Position numbers and translations under genes: made by a program. 64,000 nt of DNA from a virus, in the IMG/VR virus record IMGVR_UViG_3300028920_000039, positions 62,001 through 126,000 of that record, one strand, 5' to 3'. Under the pieces are notes generated by a model that was not told the origin of the DNA, made no database searches, and saw nothing but the letters and a program-made list of their open reading frames with translations. How positions within the stretch are numbered: the stretch's first letter is position 1; every line of letters starts with the position of its first letter. Positions 45,941-55,222 of the stretch are shown in pieces.

Positions 45941-46189
45941 ATGGAAACACTAGTAATGACTTTGAAGTATCTGTTGGTTGGAGCAGGCGTATTGCTCGGT
46001 ATAGCACTGTCTGTTATAGTTGTTGTGGTGCTTGCTTTTAGCATTGCTCGAGCCATTACTTCAGGGATTCTTGATGCGAAACAGAAGTACAAAAAGGAGG
46101 AGACTGATGAGCAGGATGGATGCAATCGAGAAGGAACAGAAGGACAAGGAAAGCGGAAACTACGGCATAGAGAGGAAATGGTACATTGA
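45941..46189 (+). CDS. Small single-pass membrane protein
   Basis: An 82-residue frame with one clear transmembrane helix (LLVGAGVLLGIALSVIVVVV) near the N-terminus and a charged cytoplasmic tail. Its last 28 codons overlap the SSB gene in another frame. The SD is poor. A membrane helix of this quality rarely arises by chance, so I favour a real gene, possibly with superinfection or anchoring function. Confidence 0.5.
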   Translation: METLVMTLKYLLVGAGVLLGIALSVIVVVVLAFSIARAITSGILDAKQKYKKEETDEQDGCNREGTEGQGKRKLRHREEMVH

Positions 46190-47162
46190 CCAGGATGCCC
46201 TGGACAAGCATGGAATAGAGCAGTACAGGGCGAAGGTAGGAAGTAATTTCCTCTCGATTGTCCCGCCTTCGGATCCCGATGCTTACTTCGGGTTGAGAAT
46301 CTTCGTCCATTACAACATCGGCCCCAATAATGATGCCTTTCTGTGTCCGCGGATGATGCTCGGCGAAGCATGTGTCATCTGTGAGAGGCAGGATCAGCTG
46401 AAGGCTGCTGAAGCGGATGAAGACGTTATCAAGGCACTGTCTTGCTTTCCTCCGCGGTATCTCTTTCTGGCAGTGGATGAGACTTCAGAGGAAACAGCGG
46501 AGAAAGGTCCTCAGTTGTATGATGCTCCTCAGACCGTCAACAATGAGATTCTGGGACTCAGCAAGAACCGCAAGACAGGTGAAACGATAGACATTAGCGA
46601 CCCTGACAAGGGCAAGATGCTCATCTTTGACCGAACTGGTACCAAGGCTCACAACACACGATACAGCGCTTTCGAGCTTGAGAAACGCGAACCTTTGGCT
46701 GATAATTGGTTGAAGGTGCCTAGCATCGAAGATCTTCTGTATTTTGCTACTGAGGCGGAGATGCTGAAGTCACTTGGCGCTTCAGTCAGAAAGGCTGATC
46801 CCGAAGATGAAGGCACTGATACTGCAGATGAAGGTACTGACACAGGTGGTCGTCGCAGCAGGGGTGCCCGCTCAGGACGTTCAAGTCGTCAGTCATCGGA
46901 GGCAAAATCTGAAGAGACACCTTCCGGTTGCCGGTCACGGCGGAGTGAACCATCTAAGCCCGAGGAGGCAGAGGAGAAATCGGGTGATGAGCAAGACGAC
47001 GGGACCACCCGCCGCCGGCCCCGGATTCCTCGTGATGAGGAGCCTGCATCGGACGAAGCGCCTGCTGATGATAAGGGCGGTGAGGGTGAGGCAGCAGATA
47101 GTGATGTCAAGTCTCGTCTGCGCGATCGCCTGAAGAAGCGGCGGGCCTCACAAGAAGACTAG
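46107..47162 (+). CDS. Single-stranded DNA-binding protein (gp32-like)
   Basis: The start is ATG 46107, 5-6 nt after AGGAGG; the frame is open upstream but without SD. It is 351 residues. The core has YFGLRIFVHYNIGPNND, FLCPRMMLGEACVICERQ (zinc-type cysteines) and FPPRYLFLAVDE, as in phage SSBs related to T4 gp32. The long tail is rich in Asp, Glu, Ser and Arg. Neighbours are the clamp loader and RecA. The acidic tail would recruit replication partners. Confidence 0.68.
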   Translation: MSRMDAIEKEQKDKESGNYGIERKWYIDQDALDKHGIEQYRAKVGSNFLSIVPPSDPDAYFGLRIFVHYNIGPNNDAFLCPRMMLGEACVICERQDQLKAAEADEDVIKALSCFPPRYLFLAVDETSEETAEKGPQLYDAPQTVNNEILGLSKNRKTGETIDISDPDKGKMLIFDRTGTKAHNTRYSAFELEKREPLADNWLKVPSIEDLLYFATEAEMLKSLGASVRKADPEDEGTDTADEGTDTGGRRSRGARSGRSSRQSSEAKSEETPSGCRSRRSEPSKPEEAEEKSGDEQDDGTTRRRPRIPRDEEPASDEAPADDKGGEGEAADSDVKSRLRDRLKKRRASQED

Positions 47163-47164
47163 GG

Positions 47165-47647
47165 ATGCTTAGTTACGAAGAATTAAGGCAACAGCTCCCA
47201 ATAGATCTGAACAATCTCGACGAAGATTGCAGTCTACAGCCTGAGTTGTATATGGAAGCTGTTGAGCTTGCTTCAGAGGCCAAGGAAGCTGCTGTTGTCG
47301 CTAAAGATGATCTTGATCGAGTCGAAGCACAAATTGCCGTAGGCTATCGGAGCGGTGAGATCAGTACCGACATCAAGAAGACGGAAGAGTCCATCAAGGC
47401 GTTGGTAGCATGCCATGACGATGTAGTTGCGGCGAAGACAGCCTTACGCAAGAAGCAACGGATCTCCCAGCGTATGGAGGGTCTGGTCAATAGCTTTGAC
47501 CATCGCCGTAGCATGCTGAACAATGAGACAGATATGTTCAACGGACAGTATAACCATTGTGCAGACATAAAGGGTCGCCGTGGTGCTGCTACCGAAGACG
47601 AAATTCGAAGTGCAAGGAGGCAGAAGAGTGGCCAAAAAGAAGAATGA
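47165..47647 (+). CDS. Hypothetical coiled-coil protein
   Basis: A 160-residue helical protein (EAVELASEAKEAAVVAKDDLDRVEAQIA) between SSB and recombinase, overlapping the latter by 20 nt. No motif. Context suggests a recombination mediator or a protein acting on ssDNA, as UvsY acts with UvsX and gp32 in T4. This is by position only. Confidence 0.6.
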   Translation: MLSYEELRQQLPIDLNNLDEDCSLQPELYMEAVELASEAKEAAVVAKDDLDRVEAQIAVGYRSGEISTDIKKTEESIKALVACHDDVVAAKTALRKKQRISQRMEGLVNSFDHRRSMLNNETDMFNGQYNHCADIKGRRGAATEDEIRSARRQKSGQKEE

Positions 47648-48677
47648 AGAGGAAGAAGCAGTAGAGCTTATCAAACGAGCACCTCCGGTTACGCACTACC
47701 TTTCAACAGGTTGTACATTGCTTGATCTCGCAATTGCAGACCGTCTGCCTGGTGGGTTTGCCTGCGGTCGCATCACACAGATCTACGGCGGAGAATCCAG
47801 CGCCAAGTCGGTTCTAGTGGCTGAAGCGCTCGGAAGCGCGCAGCGGCAAGGTGGCACTGCCTACCTTCGTGAGCGAGAAGGCACCTGGGATTTTCAGCGA
47901 GCAGAGAATCTTCACGATCTTCATACCGATAAGCAATGGAGTTATGACACCATCGATACTATCGAAGATCTTTTCGAAACACACATCAAGGCTGCTGTTA
48001 AAAACGTTATGAAGATTGAGAAACCGTGTGGAATGGCGGTAGACAGCCTGACAGCACTTCCATCCGCTACTGAGATTGATGAGGAGATGGGTACAGCTAC
48101 ATACGGAACTTCCCGGGCCAAGATGTTAAGTTTAGGGTTTAGGAAGCATCTTGGGGGTATCATTAGTTCAAAGTTGAGCCTGATCATTGTTGATCAGACT
48201 CGGGACAACGTTGGTGTCACATTCGGTGACAAAGACGCTATTTCTGGCGGCAGAGCGCTCAGGTTTTACGCTTCCACACGCGTTCGACTGTCACATATCG
48301 AGAGAATCTGCAACAGCAGTGACAAGGTTATCGGTGTGAAGATAGGTTTCTTCGTCAAGAAGAACAAGGTCGCCCCACCATTTAGGGAAGGAGAGTTTCG
48401 CATTCTGTTTGACTATGGCATCGATGACATTGGGTCTTCTATTGATTGGTTGCATGATAATGATCCTGAGCTGATAAAGATCAAGGAGAAAGAAAAGCTG
48501 AAGAATCCTCCTTGGGCTATTCCCGAGCTAGGTCTCAGAGCCAGAGGCTTGAATGATCTTGCCAAGAAGGTCGAGGATCAGAACCTTGAAAGAGAGCTTG
48601 CGCAAGAAGTTGAGCGTGTCTGGAGAATTGTTTACGCTCCGTTAGATCGCAAGAAGCGGGTGCGTTTGGACAACTGA
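47628..48677 (+). CDS. RecA/UvsX-type recombinase
   Basis: I start at GTG 47628, 7 nt after AAGGAGG; the open frame upstream overlaps the previous gene more. It is 349 residues, like RecA. STGCTLLDLAIADRLPGGFACGRITQIYGGESSAKSVL carries a variant Walker A (Ala in place of the last Gly). GMAVDSLTALPS is Walker B, and SLIIVDQTRDNVG matches the loop L1-proximal strand. GGRALRFYASTRVRL is the usual RecA stretch. It catalyses strand exchange for repair and recombination-dependent replication. Confidence 0.88.
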   Translation: MAKKKNEEEEAVELIKRAPPVTHYLSTGCTLLDLAIADRLPGGFACGRITQIYGGESSAKSVLVAEALGSAQRQGGTAYLREREGTWDFQRAENLHDLHTDKQWSYDTIDTIEDLFETHIKAAVKNVMKIEKPCGMAVDSLTALPSATEIDEEMGTATYGTSRAKMLSLGFRKHLGGIISSKLSLIIVDQTRDNVGVTFGDKDAISGGRALRFYASTRVRLSHIERICNSSDKVIGVKIGFFVKKNKVAPPFREGEFRILFDYGIDDIGSSIDWLHDNDPELIKIKEKEKLKNPPWAIPELGLRARGLNDLAKKVEDQNLERELAQEVERVWRIVYAPLDRKKRVRLDN

Positions 48678-48678
48678 A

Positions 48679-49617
48679 ATGCCTATCTTCCGTGAAGAAC
48701 TCGTGCGGATACTGAACTACTTCGACATTTCGTACAGTGTTCAGACCCGAAACGCCCTTAACATAGCCTGCCCCTACTGTGATGACGAGAAGAGCCATTG
48801 CGGCGTCTTCGTTGATAACCTGCGTTATTCTTGCTGGAAGTGCAAGGCTTCTGGTACTTTGTTTGAGCTGCTGCGAGAGCTCTACAACATCACATACCAA
48901 GAGTATGTCGCCCTTCTCGACCATGAGTTGCCAACCGAACATAAGAGCGCCTTGTCACAGATCAAGGAGATATTAGGTGAGAAGGAGGGGTTTTCTCACA
49001 TGCCTGATATGGTGGAATGGCCTCCCGAAGGTACTGTGCCTATTACTAAGATGAAGGAGGATGCTCTTACAAGTGACTTCTTGAAGCAAAGACATCTTGA
49101 CTGGCGGTTATGTGATGACATGGGGGTTCGGGTTGGTGTGGTGGGTCGCTATACAGCTAGGTTTCTGATACCAGTTATCAGTGAGAACACGGTTGTTGCT
49201 TATCAGGCTCGAGATATGACGGGCCAGTATGATGCCAAGTACCTGTCAGAAGGTGAGGTGTCTTACTATTTGTACAATATTGACAACGTTGACACTACCA
49301 AGCCCATCCCTATCACTGAGGGCGTCATCAGTTCTTGGTTTACAGACTACAATGCTGTTGCATCCTTCACAACCGCGCTTTCTCCTCATCAAATCAATCT
49401 AATGCTTTCCAAAGACCCTCCTTATTGGGTTCTTTGTTGGGACATTGGCGAGGATGGCAGTGACGCTTTTTGGAAGGCCCGGCCTGCAATGCAGAACCTA
49501 TCAGGACAATTCGGTCCAGGCAAAGTCAAGTATGTAACCCTTCCGCCTGGTAAGGACCCCGCTGACTTGGGGAGGGACAAGATGCAGTACCTACTGAAGA
49601 GAGCGACACCAATATGA
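48679..49617 (+). CDS. DnaG-type DNA primase
   Basis: A 312-residue protein. The N-terminal zinc-binding domain has CPYCDDEKSHCGV and YSCWKCKASGTL. A TOPRIM domain follows with PIPITEGVISSW (catalytic Glu) and CWDIGEDGSDAF (D-x-D-type). It lacks a helicase domain, and a separate DnaB-like gene lies at 52292. The short length is typical of phage primases. Confidence 0.85.
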   Translation: MPIFREELVRILNYFDISYSVQTRNALNIACPYCDDEKSHCGVFVDNLRYSCWKCKASGTLFELLRELYNITYQEYVALLDHELPTEHKSALSQIKEILGEKEGFSHMPDMVEWPPEGTVPITKMKEDALTSDFLKQRHLDWRLCDDMGVRVGVVGRYTARFLIPVISENTVVAYQARDMTGQYDAKYLSEGEVSYYLYNIDNVDTTKPIPITEGVISSWFTDYNAVASFTTALSPHQINLMLSKDPPYWVLCWDIGEDGSDAFWKARPAMQNLSGQFGPGKVKYVTLPPGKDPADLGRDKMQYLLKRATPI

Positions 49618-50132
49618 GCAAAACATCATTACTAGAGACGCTGAGTGAAGCAGACATCACATCCATTGCAAAAATTATCGTTAGCCGCTCAGCCTATTTC
49701 GCTGAGAAGTTTCCGTTCTTGACAATCGACGATTGTATGCAGGTATCCTGGAGGGAGCTAATACAGTACCAGAGTTACTACGACTCTGGAAAAGGTAAGA
49801 TCACATCATGGGTCTACGGCTTGGTGACCAACACACTCACCAGCTACGCTCAAAAGGAGTTCAAGAAGACGCAGAAGTGGGACAACATCGAGGACTTCGT
49901 CTTTAAAGATGAGAAAGTTGAAACGCCAGGCATGAACTGCTCCTATGATGATTTCGTCCAATTGTTGAAAAGTGTGTTGTCTCCTCGATGCTTCGATTTT
50001 CTGAAGCTGCTTGAGGTGGATCCCAAGGCTTGTCTGTCCTCTCTCACCGAAACACTTGGGCTTTCAGAAAGGAATTTGTTATACTTGCGCAATGAGCTTC
50101 GAGAGACTACCCGTCATATGCTGTTGTGTTGA
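49614..50132 (+). CDS. Second sigma70-like factor
   Basis: A 172-residue protein overlapping the primase by 4 nt. Residues ~20-85 read as sigma region 2 (FLTIDDCMQVSWRELIQYQSYYDSGKGKITSWVYGLVTNTL), and the end (GLSERNLLYLRNELRETT) resembles a region 4 helix-turn-helix. It shares its C-terminal pattern with the protein at 36564. It could be a late-gene sigma factor like T4 gp55. T4-type TATAAATA late promoters were not seen, so any target motif is its own. Confidence 0.6.
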   Translation: MSKTSLLETLSEADITSIAKIIVSRSAYFAEKFPFLTIDDCMQVSWRELIQYQSYYDSGKGKITSWVYGLVTNTLTSYAQKEFKKTQKWDNIEDFVFKDEKVETPGMNCSYDDFVQLLKSVLSPRCFDFLKLLEVDPKACLSSLTETLGLSERNLLYLRNELRETTRHMLLC

Positions 50133-50449
50133 TGATGAAACAGCCATGCTTTGGAAAGCTATACAGTGCTAAGGCCAAAGAGTGTCAGATCTGTAGGCAC
50201 TCTGTTAGCTGTTGGGATGTATTTTCAGAAACACCAAGGAGATTTGTAAGTACTAGTGGCTATACCATAGCTATCATGACGATCATTAAAGAGGGGAAGG
50301 AAGTAACCGTTGGGCAGATCAAAGCAAGGATGGAGGAAAGATTCAAAGGGAAAGAGCTCAACATCTACTACTATTTGGGGGTCCTGAAGAAGCAGGGTCT
50401 GGTAGATGTAACTATCAAAGGGAGGCAACGGCTTTACTCGTTGAGATGA
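50132..50449 (+). CDS. Zinc finger plus winged-helix protein
   Basis: About 105 residues from ATG 50132 or 50135, overlapping the sigma-like stop. Four cysteines near the N-terminus (CFGKLYSAKAKECQICRHSVSC) suggest a zinc site. The rest (EVTVGQIKARMEERF, LGVLKKQGLVDVTIKGRQRLY) is a winged helix-turn-helix. It is probably a small DNA-binding regulator. It ends one base before queE. Confidence 0.62.
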   Translation: MMKQPCFGKLYSAKAKECQICRHSVSCWDVFSETPRRFVSTSGYTIAIMTIIKEGKEVTVGQIKARMEERFKGKELNIYYYLGVLKKQGLVDVTIKGRQRLYSLR

Positions 50450-50450
50450 T

Positions 50451-51137
50451 ATGAAGGTAGTTGAGATCTTTGAAACGATTCAAGGGGAAGGAATCTATAC
50501 AGGGGCAATAACAACATTCATTCGGTTTGCAGGCTGTTCTTTGCAATGTGATTCGTGTGACACCAAGTACAGCTGGAACCATAAGGACAAGGAGGATGTA
50601 GGGGTCCCTTACATTGTGGACCAGATTCAGAAGATCTCCCCTAATCCACGCCATATCTGCATTACAGGAGGCGAACCACTTGAGCAGCCGCAAGAAGAGG
50701 TTTTTAGCCTGTTACAAGCTCTCTTCACATGGCATGGTGTCAGCCAACTGCAAAGCATCGTCATTGAAACCAACGGCTCTCAGGACATCACATGGCTTTT
50801 CAACAAACCGTTTCGGCGCATCACATCTTTGTCAGTAGACTTCAAGCTACCCAGTACAGGCAAGACTGATAAGATGCTCACTGACGATTTCAAATACTTG
50901 GAGCCGACTGATCTCATCAAGTTCGTCTGCGCTGGTGAGTGTGACTTCCAGTATGCACTGAGGGTGCTTAGTGTCTTGAAGGACTTTGACACTTGTCGTC
51001 CGGTGGTTCTGTTTCATTCTCTTGGTGGTGGGGTGAACGGTTGGTTGCCACAGTTGGTGTTGGACAATCGGAACCTGATCGAGTTTTTCGATGTCAGGAC
51101 TAATGTCCAGCTCCATAAGTTGTTCGAGGTAAGGTAA
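50451..51137 (+). CDS. queE: 7-carboxy-7-deazaguanine synthase
   Basis: A 228-residue radical SAM enzyme. FETIQGEGIYTG at the start and the cluster CSLQCDSC (CxxxCxxC) are diagnostic of QueE, with ITGGEPL, VIETNGS and DFKLPSTGK later. It converts 6-carboxy-tetrahydropterin to CDG, the step before QueC. It lies 12 kb from the queC-folE-queF-dpdA group, so the pathway is split in two loci. Confidence 0.92.
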   Translation: MKVVEIFETIQGEGIYTGAITTFIRFAGCSLQCDSCDTKYSWNHKDKEDVGVPYIVDQIQKISPNPRHICITGGEPLEQPQEEVFSLLQALFTWHGVSQLQSIVIETNGSQDITWLFNKPFRRITSLSVDFKLPSTGKTDKMLTDDFKYLEPTDLIKFVCAGECDFQYALRVLSVLKDFDTCRPVVLFHSLGGGVNGWLPQLVLDNRNLIEFFDVRTNVQLHKLFEVR

Positions 51138-51149
51138 GGAGGGGTCGTC

Positions 51150-51446
51150 ATGCAAGACGTGTTATTGGCAAGGATGTTTTTCAGGGTTGGCGGGGATAAC
51201 TTGCATATCGAAACGAGGCCGCTGAAGTGGATCGAGTTCGTTTCAGCAGAAGACCTGGCAAGTCAGATGGTTTCTGATGAATCCCGGGATGAGTTTATCG
51301 AGCAGGTTGACAGGAGGACACAAGGGGGCAAAGAGGTTTTCATTGCCATCACAGACAATCTTCTAGGGGTACAGATGTTCAGAGGCACATTCAACAATGT
51401 CAGACAAGACAGAAAGCACAGCCACGCTCGTCGGGACCCTCGATAG
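51150..51446 (+). CDS. Small hypothetical protein
   Basis: A 98-residue protein with an AAGGAGG SD. It is mixed alpha/beta, ending in a basic tail (RQDRKHSHARRDPR) that lies within the 50-nt overlap with the next gene. No recognised motif. Confidence 0.55.
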   Translation: MQDVLLARMFFRVGGDNLHIETRPLKWIEFVSAEDLASQMVSDESRDEFIEQVDRRTQGGKEVFIAITDNLLGVQMFRGTFNNVRQDRKHSHARRDPR

Positions 51447-52281
51447 CGGCCTGCCTTACAAGCTCCAAGTTCCTGTTACGGCTTTGGAGAAGCTAGTTCT
51501 TGGCGAAAGATGGAGAGGTTCAGTAGTTCTGCTGCCTGGGGAGCAGAACGGGTCTTCTCGTCGACAAAGGGCTATCCAAGAACAGCAGAGGGAGAAGGGC
51601 CGCTACAACAATGTGGTTAGGGCCACAGTTGATGAGAGGAAAGTGATTCGAGCTTGGAATCGCAGTCGCTACATTCGAAGCCAAGCCTCCAAAGAAGATC
51701 GGGAGTCCAGAAACCACCCTTTGACTTTTCGCAAGATAGCCAGTTCTTTGCCTTTGGTTCGTAAGGCACTTAGGACAGTGGGGCTTGCTCCTATTATTCG
51801 CAACATGGAAACTTACTTTGACTTTTGCTCCACTGGTGGTCACATCTGGGACGGACAGAATCATGGCTACAAGACGGTGACAGGTTTCTTGGAAAAGTTG
51901 ATTGCTCTCCACAAAGAGGGCAAGCAACCTTGGTGGGACACTCGTGATACTCCTCGCAGGGTCATTAATGATGACAATGCACGTCTGACAAACAGGATCG
52001 CCAACTCCTTTGCGCAGACCTTCATGAATGAGGAGGAGTTTCCCCTAGAGGAAGGTAGCAAAGAACACCACCATTTCATGAAGACATCGCAACGAATGGT
52101 TGGGTTTATCAAGCGGAAAGGTCGACAAGGTGTGGAGTTGACACAGACAGAAATGATACGAGCTTTGTTGGAGTTCGTAGAAGACCTGTTTGACAATGAT
52201 CCGGTGTATCCGGCTCATTTGTCTTCCAGCTCTATTTGGTCGGCTTTGCCCCAGTTCCTGGAGGAAAAGGGACTGTTATGA
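51397..52281 (+). CDS. Hypothetical protein upstream of the helicase
   Basis: A 294-residue protein, unrecognised. Residues ~50-100 are very basic (SSRRQRAIQEQQREKGRY, IRAWNRSRYIRSQASKE), suggesting nucleic-acid contact. The C-terminal half is helical. It ends 10 nt before the replicative helicase gene, so a helicase-loader or accessory function is conceivable. Confidence 0.58.
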   Translation: MSDKTESTATLVGTLDSGLPYKLQVPVTALEKLVLGERWRGSVVLLPGEQNGSSRRQRAIQEQQREKGRYNNVVRATVDERKVIRAWNRSRYIRSQASKEDRESRNHPLTFRKIASSLPLVRKALRTVGLAPIIRNMETYFDFCSTGGHIWDGQNHGYKTVTGFLEKLIALHKEGKQPWWDTRDTPRRVINDDNARLTNRIANSFAQTFMNEEEFPLEEGSKEHHHFMKTSQRMVGFIKRKGRQGVELTQTEMIRALLEFVEDLFDNDPVYPAHLSSSSIWSALPQFLEEKGLL

Positions 52282-52291
52282 GAGATAGCTG

Positions 52292-53689
52292 ATGGGTGAG
52301 CGACAAGGGTTATCGGCGCATATACAGGATTCGATTGCATTCTTTGCGATCACTTCCTCCGCTTTTCTCAAACTGATTCGCACCTGTGTCCGTCCGGACA
52401 TATTGACAACCGATGCCGTCTATCGTGTTATCAAAGCCTGCTACGTATACTATGATTTAACTCGCCAAGCCCCCGGGGATCACATTGTCGATGTGCTGGA
52501 AGACGAGTTGAAGGGTGTGGACAAGTCCAAGAAAGAGCTCGTCTATCACTTTATTGATCGTGTCAGCCAAATGCGAGCACCTAACATCGATTACGTCATT
52601 TCCAAGTTGTCTGAGTTCACCAAGACCCGTGAGTTTGAGATGGCAGCGGTTGACTTTGTCAGGCTAGTGGAGAGGGGGGAATTCACCAAGGCAGAGCTAC
52701 GAATGCACAAAGCTTTGAAGGCAGGGGTGGAACGAGAGGACAAAGGCTGCGAGCATCTCATCGACCCTGATACTGAGGAGGATGTTGGGGAAGAGATTCT
52801 AACGATGGGGTTGAAACACTTCGACACTTTTCGCAAGTTCCATCGTGAAGAGCTGGTGTGCATCTTAGGAGGATACAAAGGTAAGAAGAGCTGGGCTTGT
52901 ATTCACATCGGCCGACAAGCCTTGTTGAATGGTCTTAACGTCTTGCATCTGTCACACGAGAATTCTTTGAAGGAGACTCGATGGAGATATGACAGGATGT
53001 TCGGCTCTCTTGCTAGCGAAGATTACTGGCCTGACCGTTTGGTTCCAGTACAGTATCTTGATGAGGCTACTGGACGATTGAGACAGAAGGAAATGCTTCG
53101 TCCGAATGTTCTCGACAGTGCTGCTCGAAAGCAAGCACGAAAGACCATGCGTCGCTTCGGTGGACGGCTTATCATCAAGAAGTATCCTATGGGGTCTTGC
53201 GACATGCGAGAGGCTGAGAGGTTGCTTGACTATTTGGAACGGTATGAAAACTTCGTCCCCGATCTATTCATCAATGACTATCCGGATATCATGAAGCCTC
53301 TCGATGGTACCAAGCCGACCCGAGACCAGTTGAATGAGTCCTACATCTATCACAAGCGATTGGTGGACGAGAGGAAGATGCTAGGGATTGTGCCATCGCA
53401 GGCTACTCGTGCAGCCATCAGATCCAAGAAGCTGACCATGAAAGACTTCGCAGAGGACATCCGAAAGCTGGCAAATATTGACACAGCCATTGGGGTATGT
53501 CAGACAGATGTGCAGGCGGACATCGGTTTGGGAACGCTGTATGTGGTGGCTGCTCGGCGTGGCAAGATGGATTGCGGTTGTGGCATTGTCATGAATCTGG
53601 ACGTGGGCCAGTTTGCGTCTGATAGCTTCCCGGTGAAACTCGGTGTCAGGGTGGCTGACGAAGAAGACGATAGTGATAGAGATGAGTGA
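52292..53689 (+). CDS. Replicative DNA helicase (DnaB/gp41-like)
   Basis: A 465-residue protein. An N-terminal helical domain (about 1-150) is followed by a RecA-fold motor. LVCILGGYKGKKSWACIHIG is a variant Walker A that keeps Lys-Ser but replaces the Gly before it. VLHLSHENS and LFINDYPDIMKPL supply the H1a and Walker B positions. The C-terminal ADIGLGTLYVVAARRGKMDCGCG fits the last strands. The acidic end (EEDDSDRDE) may bind partners. It would unwind the fork together with the primase at 48679. Confidence 0.72.
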   Translation: MGERQGLSAHIQDSIAFFAITSSAFLKLIRTCVRPDILTTDAVYRVIKACYVYYDLTRQAPGDHIVDVLEDELKGVDKSKKELVYHFIDRVSQMRAPNIDYVISKLSEFTKTREFEMAAVDFVRLVERGEFTKAELRMHKALKAGVEREDKGCEHLIDPDTEEDVGEEILTMGLKHFDTFRKFHREELVCILGGYKGKKSWACIHIGRQALLNGLNVLHLSHENSLKETRWRYDRMFGSLASEDYWPDRLVPVQYLDEATGRLRQKEMLRPNVLDSAARKQARKTMRRFGGRLIIKKYPMGSCDMREAERLLDYLERYENFVPDLFINDYPDIMKPLDGTKPTRDQLNESYIYHKRLVDERKMLGIVPSQATRAAIRSKKLTMKDFAEDIRKLANIDTAIGVCQTDVQADIGLGTLYVVAARRGKMDCGCGIVMNLDVGQFASDSFPVKLGVRVADEEDDSDRDE

Positions 53690-55187
53690 AGTTACACAGG
53701 CTGAAGTCAAGTCGCTGACCCTGGATGATCTGGAATACATCTTCGGCGATAAGTATGCTTTCCAGACCACACCTCGAATACACCAGTATGCTTCCATTCT
53801 ATGGGCTCTTTATCGTGGTGAGTCCATGTTTTTGCATGGGATAGGTACCGGCAAGACGCTCACAGCTATCTATACTTCTCAGGTGTGGGATGTCGATAGG
53901 GTGCTGGTTGTTTGCCCCACTACTGTCATGAAGACTTGGTATGACCAGATTGAGGAGCATACCTCTTACACATATGCTCTGCTGCAGGGGGAAGGCAGAA
54001 CCCGAAAGATGATTGTGGAGAATGATTTCTCCAAGTTTCACATCATCAACTATGAAGGTCTCAGGACAGTGTGGGGTCGAAAGATTGACGCAGTGGAACG
54101 TGGTAAGAAGGGCAGCAAGTATGTGCCCGACCATGACGCAATCAATCGATCACCATATGATTGTATCATCTGGGATGAGTTCCATCGTTTAAAGAGCTGG
54201 GGAGCTCTGCAGACGCAGATTTCGTATGCCTTGGCGCGCTATACCAATAAACGTATCATGCTATCGGGCACACCCTTGGCCAAGTCGATACAGGATTTCT
54301 GGTCTGAGTTGATGATTCTAGATGATGGCAAGACCCTGGGCGATGATCAGTTTGTCTTTTTGCATACATATATGCAGAGGATTGAGATGGAATCCAGGGG
54401 GCGCAAGTTCTATGAATGGTTCCCGAAGAAAGACGCCACTCAGAAGATTATTGCGAAGGTTGCGCAGGTAGCTATTCGGTACGACGTGTCCGAATGCGCC
54501 GATCTGCCTGATCTAATAGAGCAAAAGCGAATGGTACAGCCCAGCGAGGAACAGCGGAAACTGCGCAACGCTATTGTTAATGATCTCAAGGAAGAGCTGG
54601 AAGAGGGCAAGATCAACCTGAAGAATGTCATCAACAAGTCCGCTAAGCTAGCGCAGATCAGTGGCGGCTTCTATTACGACGATGTAAAGCAGCCTGTATA
54701 TCTCAAGACCAACCCGAAGGCCGACGAGCTGATTGAAATGCTCATGACAGAGGTGCAAGGAAAGTGCATTGTCTATCACAATTTCATTCCTACAGGACGT
54801 CTGATAGAAGAGCGGTTGAGAAAGGCCAAGATCAAGTTCTGTTCATTACGAGGTGAGGTGAAGAACAAAGCCAAGCAGATAAACCTGTTTCAGCATGATG
54901 AACGCTATAGAGTGATGGTCGCCCATCCGAAGAGCGGTGGTGAGGGGTTGAATTTCCAGGTGGCTAATGTCATCATCTTCTTTGAGCAGGTTTATTCAGG
55001 TTCTATCCTGCGTCCGCAGTGCATTGGCAGGATATGGAGATCCGGGCAGGAAGAACCTTGTGTAGTGGTTGACCTTTTGCAGGAAGGCAAGAGAGGGGAC
55101 CTTTCCATCGATGAGAAGATCTTCTCATCTGCCAGGACTAAGAGGGACCTGGCCAAGGAAATACTGGATTGGATCAGAGACAACTGA
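53682..55187 (+). CDS. SNF2-family helicase/translocase
   Basis: I start at ATG 53682, overlapping the helicase gene by 8 nt; an upstream ATG 53643 would overlap by 47. It is 501 residues. Motif I is FLHGIGTGKTLTA, motif II is IIWDEFHRL, motif III is MLSGTPLAKS, and motifs V-VI are KSGGEGLNFQV and QCIGRIWRSGQ. It resembles phage SNF2 proteins (T4 UvsW-like in role), which remodel forks, recombination intermediates or bound proteins. Confidence 0.9.
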   Translation: MSEVTQAEVKSLTLDDLEYIFGDKYAFQTTPRIHQYASILWALYRGESMFLHGIGTGKTLTAIYTSQVWDVDRVLVVCPTTVMKTWYDQIEEHTSYTYALLQGEGRTRKMIVENDFSKFHIINYEGLRTVWGRKIDAVERGKKGSKYVPDHDAINRSPYDCIIWDEFHRLKSWGALQTQISYALARYTNKRIMLSGTPLAKSIQDFWSELMILDDGKTLGDDQFVFLHTYMQRIEMESRGRKFYEWFPKKDATQKIIAKVAQVAIRYDVSECADLPDLIEQKRMVQPSEEQRKLRNAIVNDLKEELEEGKINLKNVINKSAKLAQISGGFYYDDVKQPVYLKTNPKADELIEMLMTEVQGKCIVYHNFIPTGRLIEERLRKAKIKFCSLRGEVKNKAKQINLFQHDERYRVMVAHPKSGGEGLNFQVANVIIFFEQVYSGSILRPQCIGRIWRSGQEEPCVVVDLLQEGKRGDLSIDEKIFSSARTKRDLAKEILDWIRDN

Positions 55188-55222
55188 CAAGATGGTTGTA
55201 AATATAAAGACAAGGAGGCAGT

